A DNA stretch of 64,000 nt from Citrus sinensis (GCF_022201045.2 NC_068562.1:11655001-11719000), one strand, 5' to 3'. Shown: positions 23,600-36,134, numbered from the stretch's first letter. Notes: generated by a model not told the origin, from the sequence alone. Translations and numbers: made by a program.

Positions 23600-24661
23600 T
23601 TATGGTCCATTTACTAAATGGGAATGAGAATAGATTAAAATCAAAATGAACTGGAATGAGAATAAGCTAAAATAAAAATAAGAATTTACAATCAAAATAA
23701 GTTGATTACTTAAACCATAGGAATCGAAATTAGAATGAATTTTATTCTCATTAATGTGTTTACTTTGTTTTGGAATTGAAATCGGAGTGAGTTCAATCAT
23801 TACAAATTATTAAAAAGTCTTTGGTTAACTATTGTCATAGTTATTATTTTTTATTTTAATTATCATGATTATTATTATTCAGAAAAGAATATTATTATTA
23901 TTAATTATTGTTTATAATAATATTGTTATTTACATTATTTTTAATATATTAATTAATTTTTATAATTTTTTATAATAATAATAATCAATTTAAAAAATTA
24001 TCAAAATCAAAACTAAAAATCATCAACAAAATAATAATTCATTTCAAATAATAATAATAATAATAATATCAAAATCAGAATCATCATCATCAACAACAAC
24101 AACAAGGACAACAATAAATCATCTTCGTCATCGAAGCAGAACCGTGGCCATCGGAGATGAAACTAGAGATGACATCATCATCATCATTAGAGATGAAATC
24201 AAGCCAGATCAAATGGAGATGAAACTGAGGCAGAGACGAAAATAGCATCAGTTGCTTCTTCACAGTTGATGGACCAACAACGACAAAGACGGTGGCTGAT
24301 TTTTGCAGCTACAGTGATGGAAGTAGTTGCGCTGGCATTCAACTGGGAGCTTTGGGCAAGAGAGTTTAGCCTTTTAGGCTTTTTTTTTGTTTCATTTTTT
24401 GGTATTTATATTTTTCATTTAAAGGGAGGGCATTTAATTTGAAGATATTAAAATGTTAATAGGGTAAAATCTAAAATTATCGAGAATGAGAAACTGATTC
24501 TAATCCCCTTGTAAATTAGTCTCCCATTCCCCATTCTCAATTGGAGGTAGGCCCCATAATTTTTATTCCTATTCATGCTTCTATAAATTATGTGAAGTAA
24601 ACGTTATCAATAATTTCAATTTTGGATTCCAATTCCTAATCCTGAAGCAAACAAATCCTTA
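23600..24661. mobile_element. Possible PIF/Harbinger-like non-autonomous element
   Basis: The body is 23603-24658, flanked by TTA on both sides (23600-23602, 24659-24661). Imperfect ends: TGGTCCATTTACTAAATGGG on the left against GGATTTGTTTGCTTCAGGAT from the right. GGAATGAGAATA/GGAATTGG-type repeats follow on both sides. A 3-bp TTA target and 'GG.TTTGTTT.CT' ends are usual for this superfamily. The interior has AAT, CAT and CAA microsatellites (about 24050-24110) and no transposase. Confidence 0.5.
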
Positions 24662-24692
24662 GACTTCAAGTTACAATACAGCATGCGCTTCT

Positions 24693-25503
24693 TTTTTATT
24701 TGGAAAATTATCATTGCACTATCTTTCTTTTACTTTATATTTATCCAACCATCACAAAATTTTAATATGTTATCTATACCACCTTTCTTTTTAAATTTGT
24801 ATCAATTAATCACGTTTGCACTAACACCGTCAGATAATTTAAAAGAAATGATAATTTTACCCCTAAATAAATTAAAAGACCATTTTATCTTATAAAAGCT
24901 TTGAAAAAAAAATTAATTATAAAAATACCTCTAAATTTAAAAAAATAAATCCAAAAATAGAGGTGCTCAGTTGATTTTTATTAAATTTAGATTTTCAAAA
25001 TTTTAATAAGTATTTTTATTAAAAATTATAATTTTGCAAAATTTTAATAAAAATAACTGAATTTATTTATTAAAAATTATAATTTTGCAAAATTTTATTA
25101 AAATGATTGAATTTATTTATTAAAAATAAATCCCAAAATTTTAATAATTTATGGGATTTTTATTAAATCCCAAGATTTTGTAATTATTTTTATAATTATA
25201 ATTTTTTATTAAAATAATTTTTATTAAAAATAAAATTCTAATTTTTGGATTTATTTCTTTATTAAATATAATGGTATTTTTATAATTATAATTTTTTTTA
25301 TTTTCAAAGCTTATGATCTTTTAATTTATTTAGGGGTAAAATTATCATTTTGTTTAAATTATTTAACGTTATTAGTGCAAAAGTGACTAATTGATATAAA
25401 TTTTAAAAAAAATGTGGTGTAGAGAACATGTTAAAATTTTGTAGGAGTTGGATGAAGATAAGATAAAAAAAAGGTGGTGCAATGATAATTCCCCTTTTTA
25501 TTT
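24693..25503. mobile_element. 793-bp MITE with long inverted repeats
   Basis: The body is 24702-25494. The left end GGAAAATTATCATTGCAC pairs with the right end (reverse complement GGGGAATTATCATTGCAC). Pairing extends about 190 bp on each side through the TTTTAATATGTT and GATAATTTTACCCCTAAATA blocks. The 9-bp direct repeat TTTTTATTT is exact (24693-24701, 25495-25503), though low-complexity. The centre is AT-rich and non-coding. Confidence 0.85.
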
Positions 25504-26189
25504 TTCTTTGCTTTTGAAGTATCTCAAGTTCTCAACCACCTAAAGCCCATCAGCTATCTGATTTTGTGCCATTGATCATCAGCGAATGACATTTCGTCTA
25601 TCATATGATAGCTTAGTTGACTTCTAAAAGGATATAATTAAATTGATATGATTAGGTTGAATAAAAGAGGAAATAATAAAATAAAATAAATTTGAATCAT
25701 ATATGAGCAACAGTGTACACATAACACGTGCAACAAATCTTTAGAATTGAGAAATATCAAGATGCGGAGAGTATTTTGTCTCTCCTTGAAACTGATTTAC
25801 AAGTTCTCAATATAAGAAAAAAAAATGATAAATTATCCATTTCAGATAAACGATAAGGTTTTTATTTCCCTTTTCTTTTCTTTTTTTCATTCAAATCAGT
25901 ATTGTAAAGTGGAAGCTTCTTTTCTTGATGAACAATCACTAGCAAGTCTCCTTATGCGTGTCGTGATGGTATTTTTTTGGTCCATTTCTCTTTTTCAAAC
26001 TTTTGAAATGAGCTTCAAATTGGCTGTATCTGTCAAGGTAGATCTTGATAGACGGTAATATATGCAAGATAATATATTTATTTTTTTTGAATCACTAAAA
26101 TAACAAGGTTTTTAATTTAGGTCGGCATTCAACGGTTCTAACGGAAATAATTTATAATTTAAAAAAATCCACTTTTCTTTTCTTTTTTT
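25504..26189. other. Intergenic left of the gypsy element
   Basis: No supported gene. The open frame at 25825-26058 has no family-like sequence. Confidence 0.4.
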
Positions 26190-26194
26190 GGGTT

Positions 26195-26881
26195 TGTTGA
26201 TGCGAGATTCTGATTACCCCCCGATCACGACCAGGATCTCTGCTCAACCAACTCTACTACGATCAGGATTTCTCCTCGTAGGACTTCTTCTCTAAAGGTT
26301 CCTGCGTGCACAGAAAAAGGTCAGAGCACGCCGGTTGTTTTCCCGGCGTAAACCCTCCGACGCTCAAGTTAGAAATGAAGGTTTTTTGTTCCTGGGAATG
26401 TTGGCCACTAATCTTATGGCTTCCTTTTGGTACTGATTAGCCAATGCTCTTTTTTTATCTCAGTTTTAATGTCAAAAATTCTAACCCTTTTACCTTCGTT
26501 GGCTACCTTTTTATAGACCTCTCTTGAATTCAGACCTTCCCTCCATTCACGCTCGTTATCCTCCCACCTCTCGAAAGTGGATGCTCTATTTCTGTAATCG
26601 TGGGTGGTTGTGTGGCCTTCGTGCCTTGATTCTCGGATTGGAGAGCACGTCTCGCCAACTGTCGTTGACTGGGTCTCTTCGACTCAACCCTTAGTAGGAA
26701 TGGCTTTATGCCTCTAACAGGAGATCGGCCTCGCAGATGACGTATTCGTGGACGAGCAGAATATTCCTGCTCCTGCTCTCCTGCTACTAGACTCTACTAC
26801 AAGACATACCTGTTCGTGGGACCCTGCTACCAGATGTCTGCTCATCATTGTTGGCCCTCGCCGGAGTACATCCCCCAAACA
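26195..26881 (-). repeat. 3' LTR of the Tat-type element
   Basis: In element sense it runs from TGTTTGGGGGATGTACT (at 26881) to CATCAACA (at 26195), with TG...CA ends. A minus-strand TATAAAAAGG at 26506-26515 is the likely LTR core promoter. A purine-rich tract (minus strand AACTGGGGGACCGG) at about 26882-26897 abuts the LTR and is the polypurine tract. Confidence 0.9.
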
Positions 26882-26919
26882 CCGGTCCCCCAGTTTCTGG
26901 TGTTGGGTAACGTAGTGAG

Positions 26920-29400
26920 CCGACAGTAGAAACTCGACAGTTCTTGCTCGCGCAGGATAGGAAAAAGCTGCCAAGAGTCGTGTCGCATTTAATTGCGGAC
27001 GAGGTGATGTGGCAGAAATCTCCCCCTCTATTTGAATTTCAAACCGACGATTACGAGACTCTTAGGATTTGTGCCGTTAAATGCTGGCAGCCCAAGAGTT
27101 TGTTCCTCATTAGGAAAACCCAGAGCCCTTCAAAAGAGAAATTCGTCATTCACTCCATCTCTGTCTCTGTCTTTCCGGTGAAGAAGTTCCGGCATAAAAG
27201 CCTCCATCCTTGTCTCTCTCCGACTGAGCCACTACTTCAGGTATTACTTATATTTCCTCAGTCTCGGATAGTTGTAGATAATTTCATTTCTATCTGTTTT
27301 GCTTGGGTAGTATTTGGTGAGGTTGCTCTGGTTATAGATTCGGGAATGTCAAAAGGTAAAGAGAAAGTTGTTGAGATTGATGACGATGAGTTAGACTTCC
27401 TACCTAGTCTGCTCGCCGATCCTGTCTTTGACCCCGGGATCCCCCTAGAACCCATTAGATCTAGTGTTGGGACTAGCGCTAGGAGAATGTCCCCCCACAC
27501 AACCTCCTCGAGCAGAAATAGCGGTGAGGAATGATCTTCTGGCTCGGAAAACACCCTGAGTGAGGATCGAGAAGGTGATTTTGGTGAGGTGTCTCTACCA
27601 GGAACATCGCGACTAGAAGGGCGGAGTACAGTAGGAGGTAGAGCCTTATCACAGGATTACGCCATTGATTTCATCACGTGCATGACCACATTTGACGAGC
27701 TCCATGACCTCTGGGTTATGTATGATATTCATGATGAAATACTTCTTAAGGTCCCAGGAAAGAAGGATACTCCTAGCCGGCCTCTTAGGAGATACGTTAC
27801 CCTATTTCTGGAGAGTTTTAAGTATGGGCTGAGGTGTCCCCTGTAACCCTACTTTGCCCAAATACTTAACGGGCTAAATTTAGCTCCTGGTCAGCTGAAC
27901 CCCAATGGGTGGAGGGTACTCTCTGGTCTGTTTATCTTGTAGGACAGATGTTGCCAAAACGAGCCCACATCTGATGAAGTGAAGCACCTGTACCAGCTGA
28001 AAAGCAGCCCCAAAGATGCCGGCTGATATTACTTCCAATCAACTACTAAAACCAGAAAACCCATAACCGATCTTCTAACTGGTGGTGGTGGGAATTGGAA
28101 GAAAAAATTCTTTTTTACTGGGGATCCCTGGGGTCAAGTTGCACAGATTGACGGGAAGGATTATCGCGTCCCACCCCGTTTCGTGGTCCCAGGTTGCCTG
28201 CTCGCTTTAGATGTCTTGTCTCCATAGTTATTCTCACTTTACTGGTTTGTTTCTAACCAAATGTCTGTTCGTATTGCAGGTTCTTGGGGTGTTCACTTCC
28301 CACTCAAACCCGACCAGCTCAAATGGGTCGAGGCTGTACTGGTCAATTCCTGCTCGAGTCGAGATCTGCTAACTACTTATACCCTAGTTGAATCTGGTTT
28401 GGTGCCCACCGGCCATAAGATAGAAGATGCTGTGATTGGGGCTCTGACTCGAAAACGTCCTCGACCTCAAGCTGCCATGCAGGACCAGAATAAAGATGCT
28501 CCCACTGCGAAGCGGGTGAATGTTGTGCAGCAGGTTCCTCCCTTGAAGACTCTACCACCCCCTCCTGTCAAAGTCGGAGAGACTAACAAAGCAGCCACTG
28601 ACCTTGCTTCTTATTCTCCTCCAGTCGGGCCGAGATCTCGTTTACCTGATAATCAAGCAGAACATTTGGTCCCCTATTTGAACGAGCTTTCTAAACTCGT
28701 GAGCAAGAAGGACATGGAGGACTTTGACGGCTGCACCCTGGGTGAGCTGGTGGGAGCCATGCAGTATAGCGCCTTCCATCTCAGCTGCATGGCCACTTAC
28801 TAAAAGGCCAAGGTTAGCCGTTACGACCGAAAGATGAAGGAGGACATTCAATTGGCGACGACCAGAGCTGACGTTGCCGAGAAGAAAGCAGGAGACTTGA
28901 ATCTCGAGAATCTGAAGTTGATAGAGCGAGAATCTCTTGCTCAAGCAAAGGCTATTACTCTCGAGGAAGAGCTGACCAAGGTCAAGGAGGATCCGCAAAG
29001 GCAGAAGGTTATGTACAAGGCTCAGCTCGAATCTCTCCGCGATTTCCACCGGGCTCAGGTTGAGAACTTGGAGAAGGAAGTTGACAACCAATACGACCAG
29101 GGACTTCGGCATTCCTATCGTTGCATCATGGCTGTCCTTGGGAAGCAGCACCCTAATATGAAGATGGATGACCTTGCAGCTGGTATTGCTCAACACATGG
29201 ATGAGGAGGCGGCGAAAGGGGATTCCGAAGTGGTGGAGCCAATTATGATTAAAGAGGAAAACTCTCCTCCTCGTGCAATCTCTGCTGACGTTGGCGAGGC
29301 GAGTACCCCCCGGACGCAACTGGTGATACTCCCCCAGCACCTGAGGTGGACCAGCCAACTGAGGCTGTTCGGCTTACTGACCCGCCGTCTTCTTAAACAT
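26920..29400 (+). pseudogene. Antisense ORF of the Tat element ('putative gypsy type transposon' protein), broken
   Basis: Runs opposite to pol. From the MSKGKEKVVEIDDDELD start at about 27346 the reading continues through LDLWVMYDIHDE-like sequence, FKYGLRCPL, then LNLAPGQLNPNGWRVLSGLF and GSWGVHFPLKPDQLKWVE. The last third is Lys/Glu/Gln-rich and predicted coiled coil (28830-29250). The GLR.PL...LNPNGWRVLSGLF part matches the plant family known as 'putative gypsy type transposon', carried antisense by Tat elements. Stops at about 27532, 27844, 27941 and 28801 plus shifts break it. CTTCAG|GT and TTGCAG|G sites near 27240 and 28280 suggest the original ORF was spliced from its own plus-strand promoter. 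Function in the family is not established. Confidence 0.75.
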
Positions 29401-29539
29401 GTTTTGTGTTGTAGTTGCCTTTTCTTGTTTTTGGACATTGTATGTTATGATGAACAGCTTTACGAACTGTTGGCATATTAATAAGAATGTTCTTACTTGT
29501 CTTCTGGTATAGAAGTTGTAAATTTTTTTTTTTTTACTT

Positions 29540-30375
29540 TCTACTCGGCTTCACATGGTCGGGCAGATTCTAGCAAGCTTGACTTCTTATCTCGCCATCG
29601 AGCAGGCTTTGAAACTTTGGAGCCTTTACTTGCCTTAGAAACTTTTTTGAAATTCTCATTGTTTGCTCGTCTTCACGTGGTCGAGCAGATTCTGGCAAGC
29701 TCAGCTTCCTGTCTCGCCATCGAGGAGGCTTTGAGACTTGTGGAGCCTTTGCGTGCTTTAGGAATTTATATAACACTTAAGGGTCTGCTCGCCTTCGCTT
29801 GGTTGAGCATATCCTGGCACGCTTGGTTTCTGGTCTCGCCATAAACAGGCTTTGAGACTTAGTGAGCTTTTGCATGCCTTAGAAACTTTTTCAATGTTTG
29901 GGATTCTGCTCGCCTTCGCTCGGTCGAGCAGATCCTGGCACGCTTGGCTTCTGGTCTCGCCATAAACTGGCTTTGAGACTTGGTGAGCCTTTGCGTGCCT
30001 TAGAAACTTTTTCAATGTTTGGGATTCTGCTCGCCTTCGCTCGGTCGAGCAGTTCCTGGCACGCTTGGCTTCTGGTCTCGCCATAAACAGGCTTTGAGAC
30101 TTAGTGAGCCTTTGCATGCCTTAGAAACTTTTTCAATGTTTGGAATTTTGCTCGCTTTCGCTCGGTCGAACAGATCCTGGCACGCTTGGCTTCTGGTCTC
30201 GCCATAAACAGGTTTTGAGACTTGGTGAGCCTTTGCATACCTTAAATACTTTTTCAATGTTTGGGATTCTGCTCGCCTTCGTTTGGTCGAGCAGATCCTG
30301 GCACGCTTGGCTTCTAGTCTCGCCATAAATAGGTTTTGAGACTTGATGAGCCTTTGCATGCCTTAGAAACTTTTG
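29540..30375 (-). repeat. Seven-copy ~121-bp tandem array inside the Tat element
   Basis: Repeats start near 29543, 29665, 29787, 29908, 30029, 30150 and 30271. The last four are exactly 121 bp apart. Core sequence: GCTCGCCTTCGCTCGGTCGAGCAG, TTGGCTTCTGGTCTCGCCATAA, GGCTTTGAGACTTGGTGAGCC and a spacer ending CTTTTTCAATGTTTGGGATT. Each unit contains the inverted pair GCTCG...CGAGC. The outer copies (first two) have diverged most. Sixty-residue open frames here are a by-product of the repeat, not genes. Confidence 0.95.
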
Positions 30376-30504
30376 TAACAGTACAGTTGATTGAAATTCC
30401 TTATTGATCCATTTATCGCTAAATTCGGCTTACATGATATTGCTTTGACGTAAAATAAATAACAACGAGCATGAACAGAAATAACTCTAAAATATGAACA
30501 AGTC

Positions 30505-31480
30505 TTACTGGAAATATTTCCTGAGGTGTGCTGTGTTCCATGGGCGTTTCACCTCGTGGCCGTCCATGCGAACCAATTTGTAAACTCCGGGTCCAACTAG
30601 CTGCTTGACCCTGTATGGCCCCTCCCAATTCGATCCGAGTACTCCCTGGGTCGAATCTTTCGTGTTCTGATTCACTCTCCTTAACACCCAATCCCCGACC
30701 TCGAACTGCCGTACGTTCACCTTCTGATTGTAATACCGAGCAACCCTCTGCTGGTAAATGGCTGATCGCTTTGATGCTTGCTCCCTCTTCTCAGTTAGCA
30801 GATCCAGATTCAAGCACATTTGGTCTTTGTTCTCCTGCTCATCGAAGTGATCTGTCCGGTGCGTGCTCGTCCCTATCTCGACTGGTACAACTGCCTCATG
30901 CCCGAAGGCTAAGGCAAATGGTGTTTCGCCAGTTGCTGTTTTGTGGGCTGTCCTGTATGCCCATAATACACCTGATAACTCGTCAACCCATGCACCATTC
31001 TTTGCTCCAAGCCTGATTTTCAACAGCCTCTTGATTATCTTGTTGGCTGCTTCTACTTGTCCGTTAGACTGAGGATGAGCAGGCGAGGAGTACTTCAACT
31101 CTACTCCGAGGTTCTAGCAGAAGTCCCTGAAGTTCTGGTTATCAAACTGTCTGCCATTATCTGTTATTAAAGCATAAAGGATCCCGTACCGACAGACCAG
31201 GTTTCTCCATATGAAGTCTGTTGTCTTCTTCTCTGTGATCCTGCTGAGGGCTTCTACCTTTATTCACTTCGTGAAGTAGTCTATTTCTACTATTGCATGT
31301 GTTGCTGCTCCTCGTCACCTTGGTAACGGCCCGATCAGATCAATTCCCCATTGAGCAAATGGCCAAGGGGAAGCCATAGAGGTGAGCTTCTCTGGTGGTT
31401 GGTTGGAGAAACTTGCAAAACTCTGACAGCTTACAGAGCTCCTGGTCTTCTCCTGCGAATCTTGGTGCATTGTTGGCTAG
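30505..31480 (-). pseudogene. Integrase region of the Tat element
   Basis: In sense order (31480 to 30505): end of the HHCC zinc-binding part (VSCQ), WGIDLIGPLPR, VEIDYFTK, ALITDNGRQFDN, SSPAHPQSNGQVEAANK, which holds the D-D-E catalytic triad positions, and then the C-terminal GDWVLRRVN...NWEGPYRV domain ending ...HLRKYFQ. In-frame stops appear after CRQGYF, GPLPR, DYFTK and FRDFC, so no full integrase can be made. Stops at Trp/Gln codons (G-to-A changes) are typical of decay of methylated DNA. Confidence 0.88.
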
Positions 31481-32165
31481 AAATATCCCTGCCTTAGAAC
31501 CTTGTGAGCAAGGGACCTTCCACCAGAATGGTTTCCACGGATTCTTTCATGTACTTCTCTCAGTACGTAGTTTGCATCATCCTCATCCAAGCACCGAAGG
31601 AACGGTAGCGTATATCCTCGCCGATATAGCACCCCATCAATCATTGTGTACCTTGAGGCCATGGCTCTGATCTTTCGTGCTCGCAGCTTATCTGGTGGCA
31701 ATACCCCATCTCTGATGTATGAGATTATTGGATCCATCCACGAGCATTTTTGTTCTATCTGCATCACCTCCAAATTCTGCTCGATGTTAGGGTTGGTTTT
31801 CACCTCTAAAGGGACCGACTTAGGCATTTTCGAGTCTGCCACGGCTGCCATCCTGGCCAAAATATCTGCACGACTATTCTGCTCCCTTGGGATTTGTATC
31901 ACCTCAGCCGCTTTGAACTTCCCCATCATTTGCCTGACTTTCTTCAGGTAGTGCTCCATCTTCTCATCTCTCGGTTGAAATCTTTTACTGACATGATTTG
32001 TGACCAGCTGGGAATCAATTCTGATCTTCACCCTATCTGCTTTCATTGCCTTAGCCAATTCCAAGCCTGCTATCAAGGCTTCGTATTCTGCCTGGTTATT
32101 TGTGGCTGTGAATTCTAACTTTACAGCATAAGAGATCTCATCCCCCTCTGGGCCTTCCAAGACAA
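31481..32165 (-). pseudogene. Second RNase H (archaeal-type) and integrase N-terminus, Tat element
   Basis: The sense reading holds EFTATNNQAEYEALIAGLELA, RIDSQLVTNHVSKRF and IPREQNSRADILARMA, the catalytic-site blocks of the archaeal-type RNase H found as an extra domain in Tat elements. It continues to an integrase zinc-binding start (LREVHERIRGNHSGGRSLAHK). The first part, including an expected DG/SS...G start, runs from the previous domain across a frame break at about 32160. Confidence 0.85.
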
Positions 32166-33715
32166 TCCCTGCTCCCCTGACGACCTATCTACAGACATCT
32201 GCCATACTCGGGCTTCGCTGCTGTTTGTAACAATATCTGGTTGGTCCAAACAAACTTCGGGCTCTGCGAATTCTGCTACGAAATCGGCCATTGCTTGAGC
32301 CTTTATCGCTGCTCGGGGTTTGTAATCAATGTCGAACTCACTCAGCTCTATAGCCCACTTCACGAGCCGACCAGAGGCATCCGGCTTGTGCAGGGTTTGA
32401 CGCAATTGTGGGTTTGTTATTACCGAGATGGGAAATGCTTGAAAGTACGGCCTCAGCTTCCGAGCAGCAACCACAAGGGTGAGTGCCCATTTCTCCAACG
32501 GTGGGTATCTGGTCTCAGCGTCGAGCAGGGCCTTGCTGGTGTAGTATATCGGATACTGAACCCCCTCTTCCTCTCTCACCAGAACAGAACTTGTAGCACG
32601 ATCTGATACCACTAAATACAAAAATAACTTGTCCCCATCCTTCGGTGCGGACAGCAGAGGTGCCTGCTGCAAGTATGCTTCAAGTTCTGGAAGGTTTCTT
32701 CGCATTCTAGGGTCCATTCTGTTTTCTTTCCTCTCTTTATCACTTGAAAGAATAGCTGACACTTATCTGTAGCCTTGGATATGAATCGGCTCAATGCTGC
32801 TAACCTCCCCGTAAGGCTCTGCATCTCCTTCAGGTTACGAGAAGACCTCATCTGCACGATCGCCTGGATCTTCTCGGGATTTACTTCGATCCCCCTATGA
32901 CTCACCATGAATCCAAGGAATTTCCCTGACTCGACCCCAAAAGCACACTTTTCCGGATTGAGCTTTATCTTTTACTTCCTCAAAAGTCCGAATGTCTCCT
33001 CGAGGTGCTCGACATGTTCCTTCGGGATTTTCGACTTGGTTATCATGTCATCCACGTACACCTTTATTGTTCTCCCAATCAATGGCTTAAAGATTCTATT
33101 AACCAGCCTCTAGTACGTGGCCCCAGCATTTTTAAGACCGAATGGCATTACCCTGTAGCAGAACAAACCCTAGTTAGTAATAAATGCCGTGCTTTCCCCA
33201 TCCTGCTCGAACATAGGGATTTGGTTGTGTCCCGAGAATGCGTCCATGAAGCTGAGCAGACCATGTCCAGCTGTTGAGTCTACAAGCTGGTCGATCTTTG
33301 GTAAGGGAAAGCTGTCTTTCGGGCACGCCTTGTTGAGGTCCGTAAAATCCACACACATCCTCCACTTGCCATTAGCCTTTTTTACTAACACCACATTCGA
33401 TATCCACTCGGGATAATTGACTTCCCGAATGAACCCTGCTTTCAAGAGCTTCTCCACCTCGTTGTTTATAGCCTCATATCTCTCCTGGTTGAAGCACCTC
33501 CTTTTCTGTCTTACTGTCCGAGCACCTTTCTTTATTGCGAGCTTATGACATGCAACTTCAGGGTCGATCCCTGGCATATCTTCATGTGTCCAAGCAAACA
33601 CATCTGCATGAGCCCGCAAGCATTGCACCAACTCCTGCTTCTGCTCTTCTTTAAGCCTCGATCCAATTCGAATCGTTTTTCCCGGATCTTCTGGTCCTAG
33701 GCTCATTGTCTCCAA
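32120..33715 (-). pseudogene. Reverse transcriptase and first RNase H, Tat element
   Basis: In sense order: KLLKAGFIREVNYPEWISNV, KWRMCVDFTDLNKACPKDSF, MPFGLKNAGATY and VYVDDMITKS (catalytic YVDD at about 33050-33062), then NPEKCAFGV..GKFLGFMVSHRGIE and the gypsy RNase H (YYTSKALLDAETRYPPLEK). Stops occur after FITN (about 33168), after GATY (about 33112) and after LLRK (about 32976), and a shift occurs near 32660-32700. The domain order is intact; the protein is not. Confidence 0.9.
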
Positions 33716-33720
33716 CTCCT

Positions 33721-34266
33721 CTATAGGTTCTTGTTGCCATTCTTGGCTCCCACTCGGGTATCAAGGGATGTTATTTGCATTGCTTCCCTTGCTGCCGATG
33801 AGTAACAGCTTCGTGCGATTCTCTGGTCTCCTCGTACCACCCCAACTACCCCATTCACCCGGTACTTGTGAGCTAGATAATGATTGGACAGCACTGCTTT
33901 GCTCATCCTCAGAAATGGCCGATCTAAGATCATCTGGTAAGGACCTTCTTCATCGACTACCACAAAATCTAGTATCATAGTCCTTTCCGTCAGGAAGCTT
34001 CCAATCGTGATAGACAGCTCGACCACACCTAGGGGGACCAGCTTTCCTCATTTAAATCCCTTCAAAGAGGTGTTGGTGTGCTCCAACCTCAAGTTTCCTA
34101 TTCTCATCTCCTCCAAAGTCGACTTAAACAACACATCAACTGAGCTCCCTGTGTCAACCAGTATCCGATCAAACTTCTTGCTGGCAACGATGGCCTTGAT
34201 GACTAAGGCATCCTCGTGTGGGTATAAAATCCCTTCTTCATCCTCATTTGTCCACATGATTGGCAC
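33721..34266 (-). pseudogene. Retroviral-type aspartic protease, Tat element
   Basis: VIKAIVASKKFDRILVDTGS holds the D-T-G active site, followed by SSVDVLF and later EGPYQMILDRPFLRMSKAV. One stop interrupts it after LKGFK (about 34046). It separates gag from RT as expected in gypsy elements. Confidence 0.88.
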
Positions 34267-36134
34267 TTACCTGAGTCTTGCTCGTTTGGCTGCTGTGGTG
34301 TTGAAAAATACCTTTTTACTAGTCATGGCATATCTAGCATAGTTCTTCCACGATCTGTTGGAATCTCCAGCCAATGTTGGGACCCCAGCAATCACCCTTA
34401 CTGTAGGCTGCTCGTGCCTCAAGTTTCTGCCACTCTGCTCCCCTTCACATGTCGAGGCCACCATCGGAAAAGTCCCATCTATAAACTCGTCCAGGTATCG
34501 ATTTCTCACCAAATCTTCGACCTGGGTCTTGAGATCTCTGCATTCTGTAGTGGTATGGTCATGAGTGCCATGGAACTTACAATAGCGTACCCTATCCCTC
34601 CTGCATGGTAGCTTTGTTATTGGGGCATGGAGGTACAGTAATCCCCGGTCCTTTATGGCCCCGTACATCTCGTCCAGGGGCATCTTCAAGGAAGTATACC
34701 GCCCATAGTCCTGGTTCTGGTCGATCATGTGCACTGCCCTTTCTCTGTTTGTGCCATTCTGAGTTGGAGGCGGTGGCAGCGCTTCTGGTCTGCTCCCCCT
34801 ACTACCATAGGGGTGTGGGTGATGATGACTATATGCCGCGTCATGCCTTCTCCAAGGCTCTCTAGCTGGTGAGTAAGGAGGTTGCGCCCTGCTACACTAA
34901 TACTGTGGTGGCCTCTGATGAGGCTAGTAAGCGATTACCCGACCTCCTATACCACTACCCGAGGCATAGTGATCCCTCCTCTTAATCGGCCCATTTCCTG
35001 GTACGGCTCTCTTCTCTTTTCTCTTTAATCCTTCCAGCTGGTCTGTCTTAATCCGTGCTGCCTTTTCCTCCTCGATTTCTATGTCTCTCTTAGCCTACTC
35101 GTAAGCAGCTGAATATGTCTGAATAGCTGGGCTTCTCAAGTTGTACCACAGCCGTCCTATCTTCACTCCTTCTTTCAATCCCCTTAATGCCTGAGGATGG
35201 TTGAAAGCTCCCAAGTCGAGGACAGCACGGTGGAACCTTTTGATGAACTCCCGAAGGGTTTCCTCCTCTCTCTACTTCATGCTCGTCAGCTCTATCATAT
35301 CATCTTCCAGTGCCATTGCCCCACGAAACTGCTCTGTAAATTTCTGTCACATCTACTCGAAGGTTTTAATACTCCCCAAGGAAGTTTCCTGTACCACTCG
35401 CGTGCTCGTCCCTCTAGAGATAGTGGGAACACCCTACATCTTTGGGCTTGAGATAGTCCTTGCACCCCGGTTATGTCGTTGAAGCGCTCTATGTGCACCA
35501 ACGAATCAGTTCGCCCCGAATATCTGAAGTTTGGGAGGCGAAAATCTCTTGGAATGACTGCCCTCGTGATCTCTGCCGAGAGCGGGGATTCCCCATCCAG
35601 CATTATCCTCCAACCAGGTGCTCTACTCCTTCCTTGCATATCATCAATTACCTGCGCTAATCTGCGCACTTCCTCCTCCAGCTGCACGGCACGACCAGGG
35701 TCACGTGCTGCAACTTGATCCCGTTCTTGCTCTATATCATGTAAATGTTGCCTGAGCTCTGTTTCCTCTGCATTCACCACCCCATCATCCTCATCAAAAA
35801 TCTGTCTTCCTGGGGATTGTTCTTCTTCTCTATGAATTCCTCCCCGCAGAAATAATTTATCTCTCTCACCACCAAATCTCCTGGTGGTCTGACTTCTCAT
35901 CACACCGTTGTGCCCTGGTGCCACTCCGCCACCTCTCACCCTTTCCTCATGGGTTCCCCTTCGTTCACTCCTTAGTTCATGTAGGATGGTTGTTAGGGTC
36001 TCCATCTGCTTTTCCATCCGTTCCATTCGGTCATGCATGGCATTTTCCCGTGCTTCGATGGCTATCTCCCTCAACGTCACGGATTCGTTAAGCCTCATAT
36101 CACCTCCTTGTGCACTACTTCCTCCTACATCCAT
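34267..36134 (-). pseudogene. Gag of the Tat element
   Basis: The open frame 36134-35295 begins MDVGGSSAQGGDMRLNESV. It carries a coiled-coil-like stretch (ETELRQHLHDIEQERDQV), then the gag core (LPNFRYSGRTDSLVHIERF, LEGRAREWYRKLP). A shift near 35360 moves the rest to another frame (AMALEDDMIELTSMK, REFIKRFHRAV). The nucleocapsid part near 34590 reads RYCKFHGTHDHTTTECRDLK, a C-x2-H...H...C zinc-knuckle-like motif. Stops at several places down to 34735 inactivate it. Confidence 0.88.

Noticed and set aside
25825-26058. 77-aa plus-strand frame
   Set aside because: Low-complexity Phe/Ser-rich sequence in AT-rich DNA; no start context, splice partner or domain.
29570-30359. Several 62-119 aa frames on both strands in the Tat element
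   Set aside because: They are products of the 121-bp tandem repeat; each unit gives the same peptide.
29540-30375. CRISPR-like array
   Set aside because: Units are repeated over their full length with no unique spacers, inside a plant retroelement.
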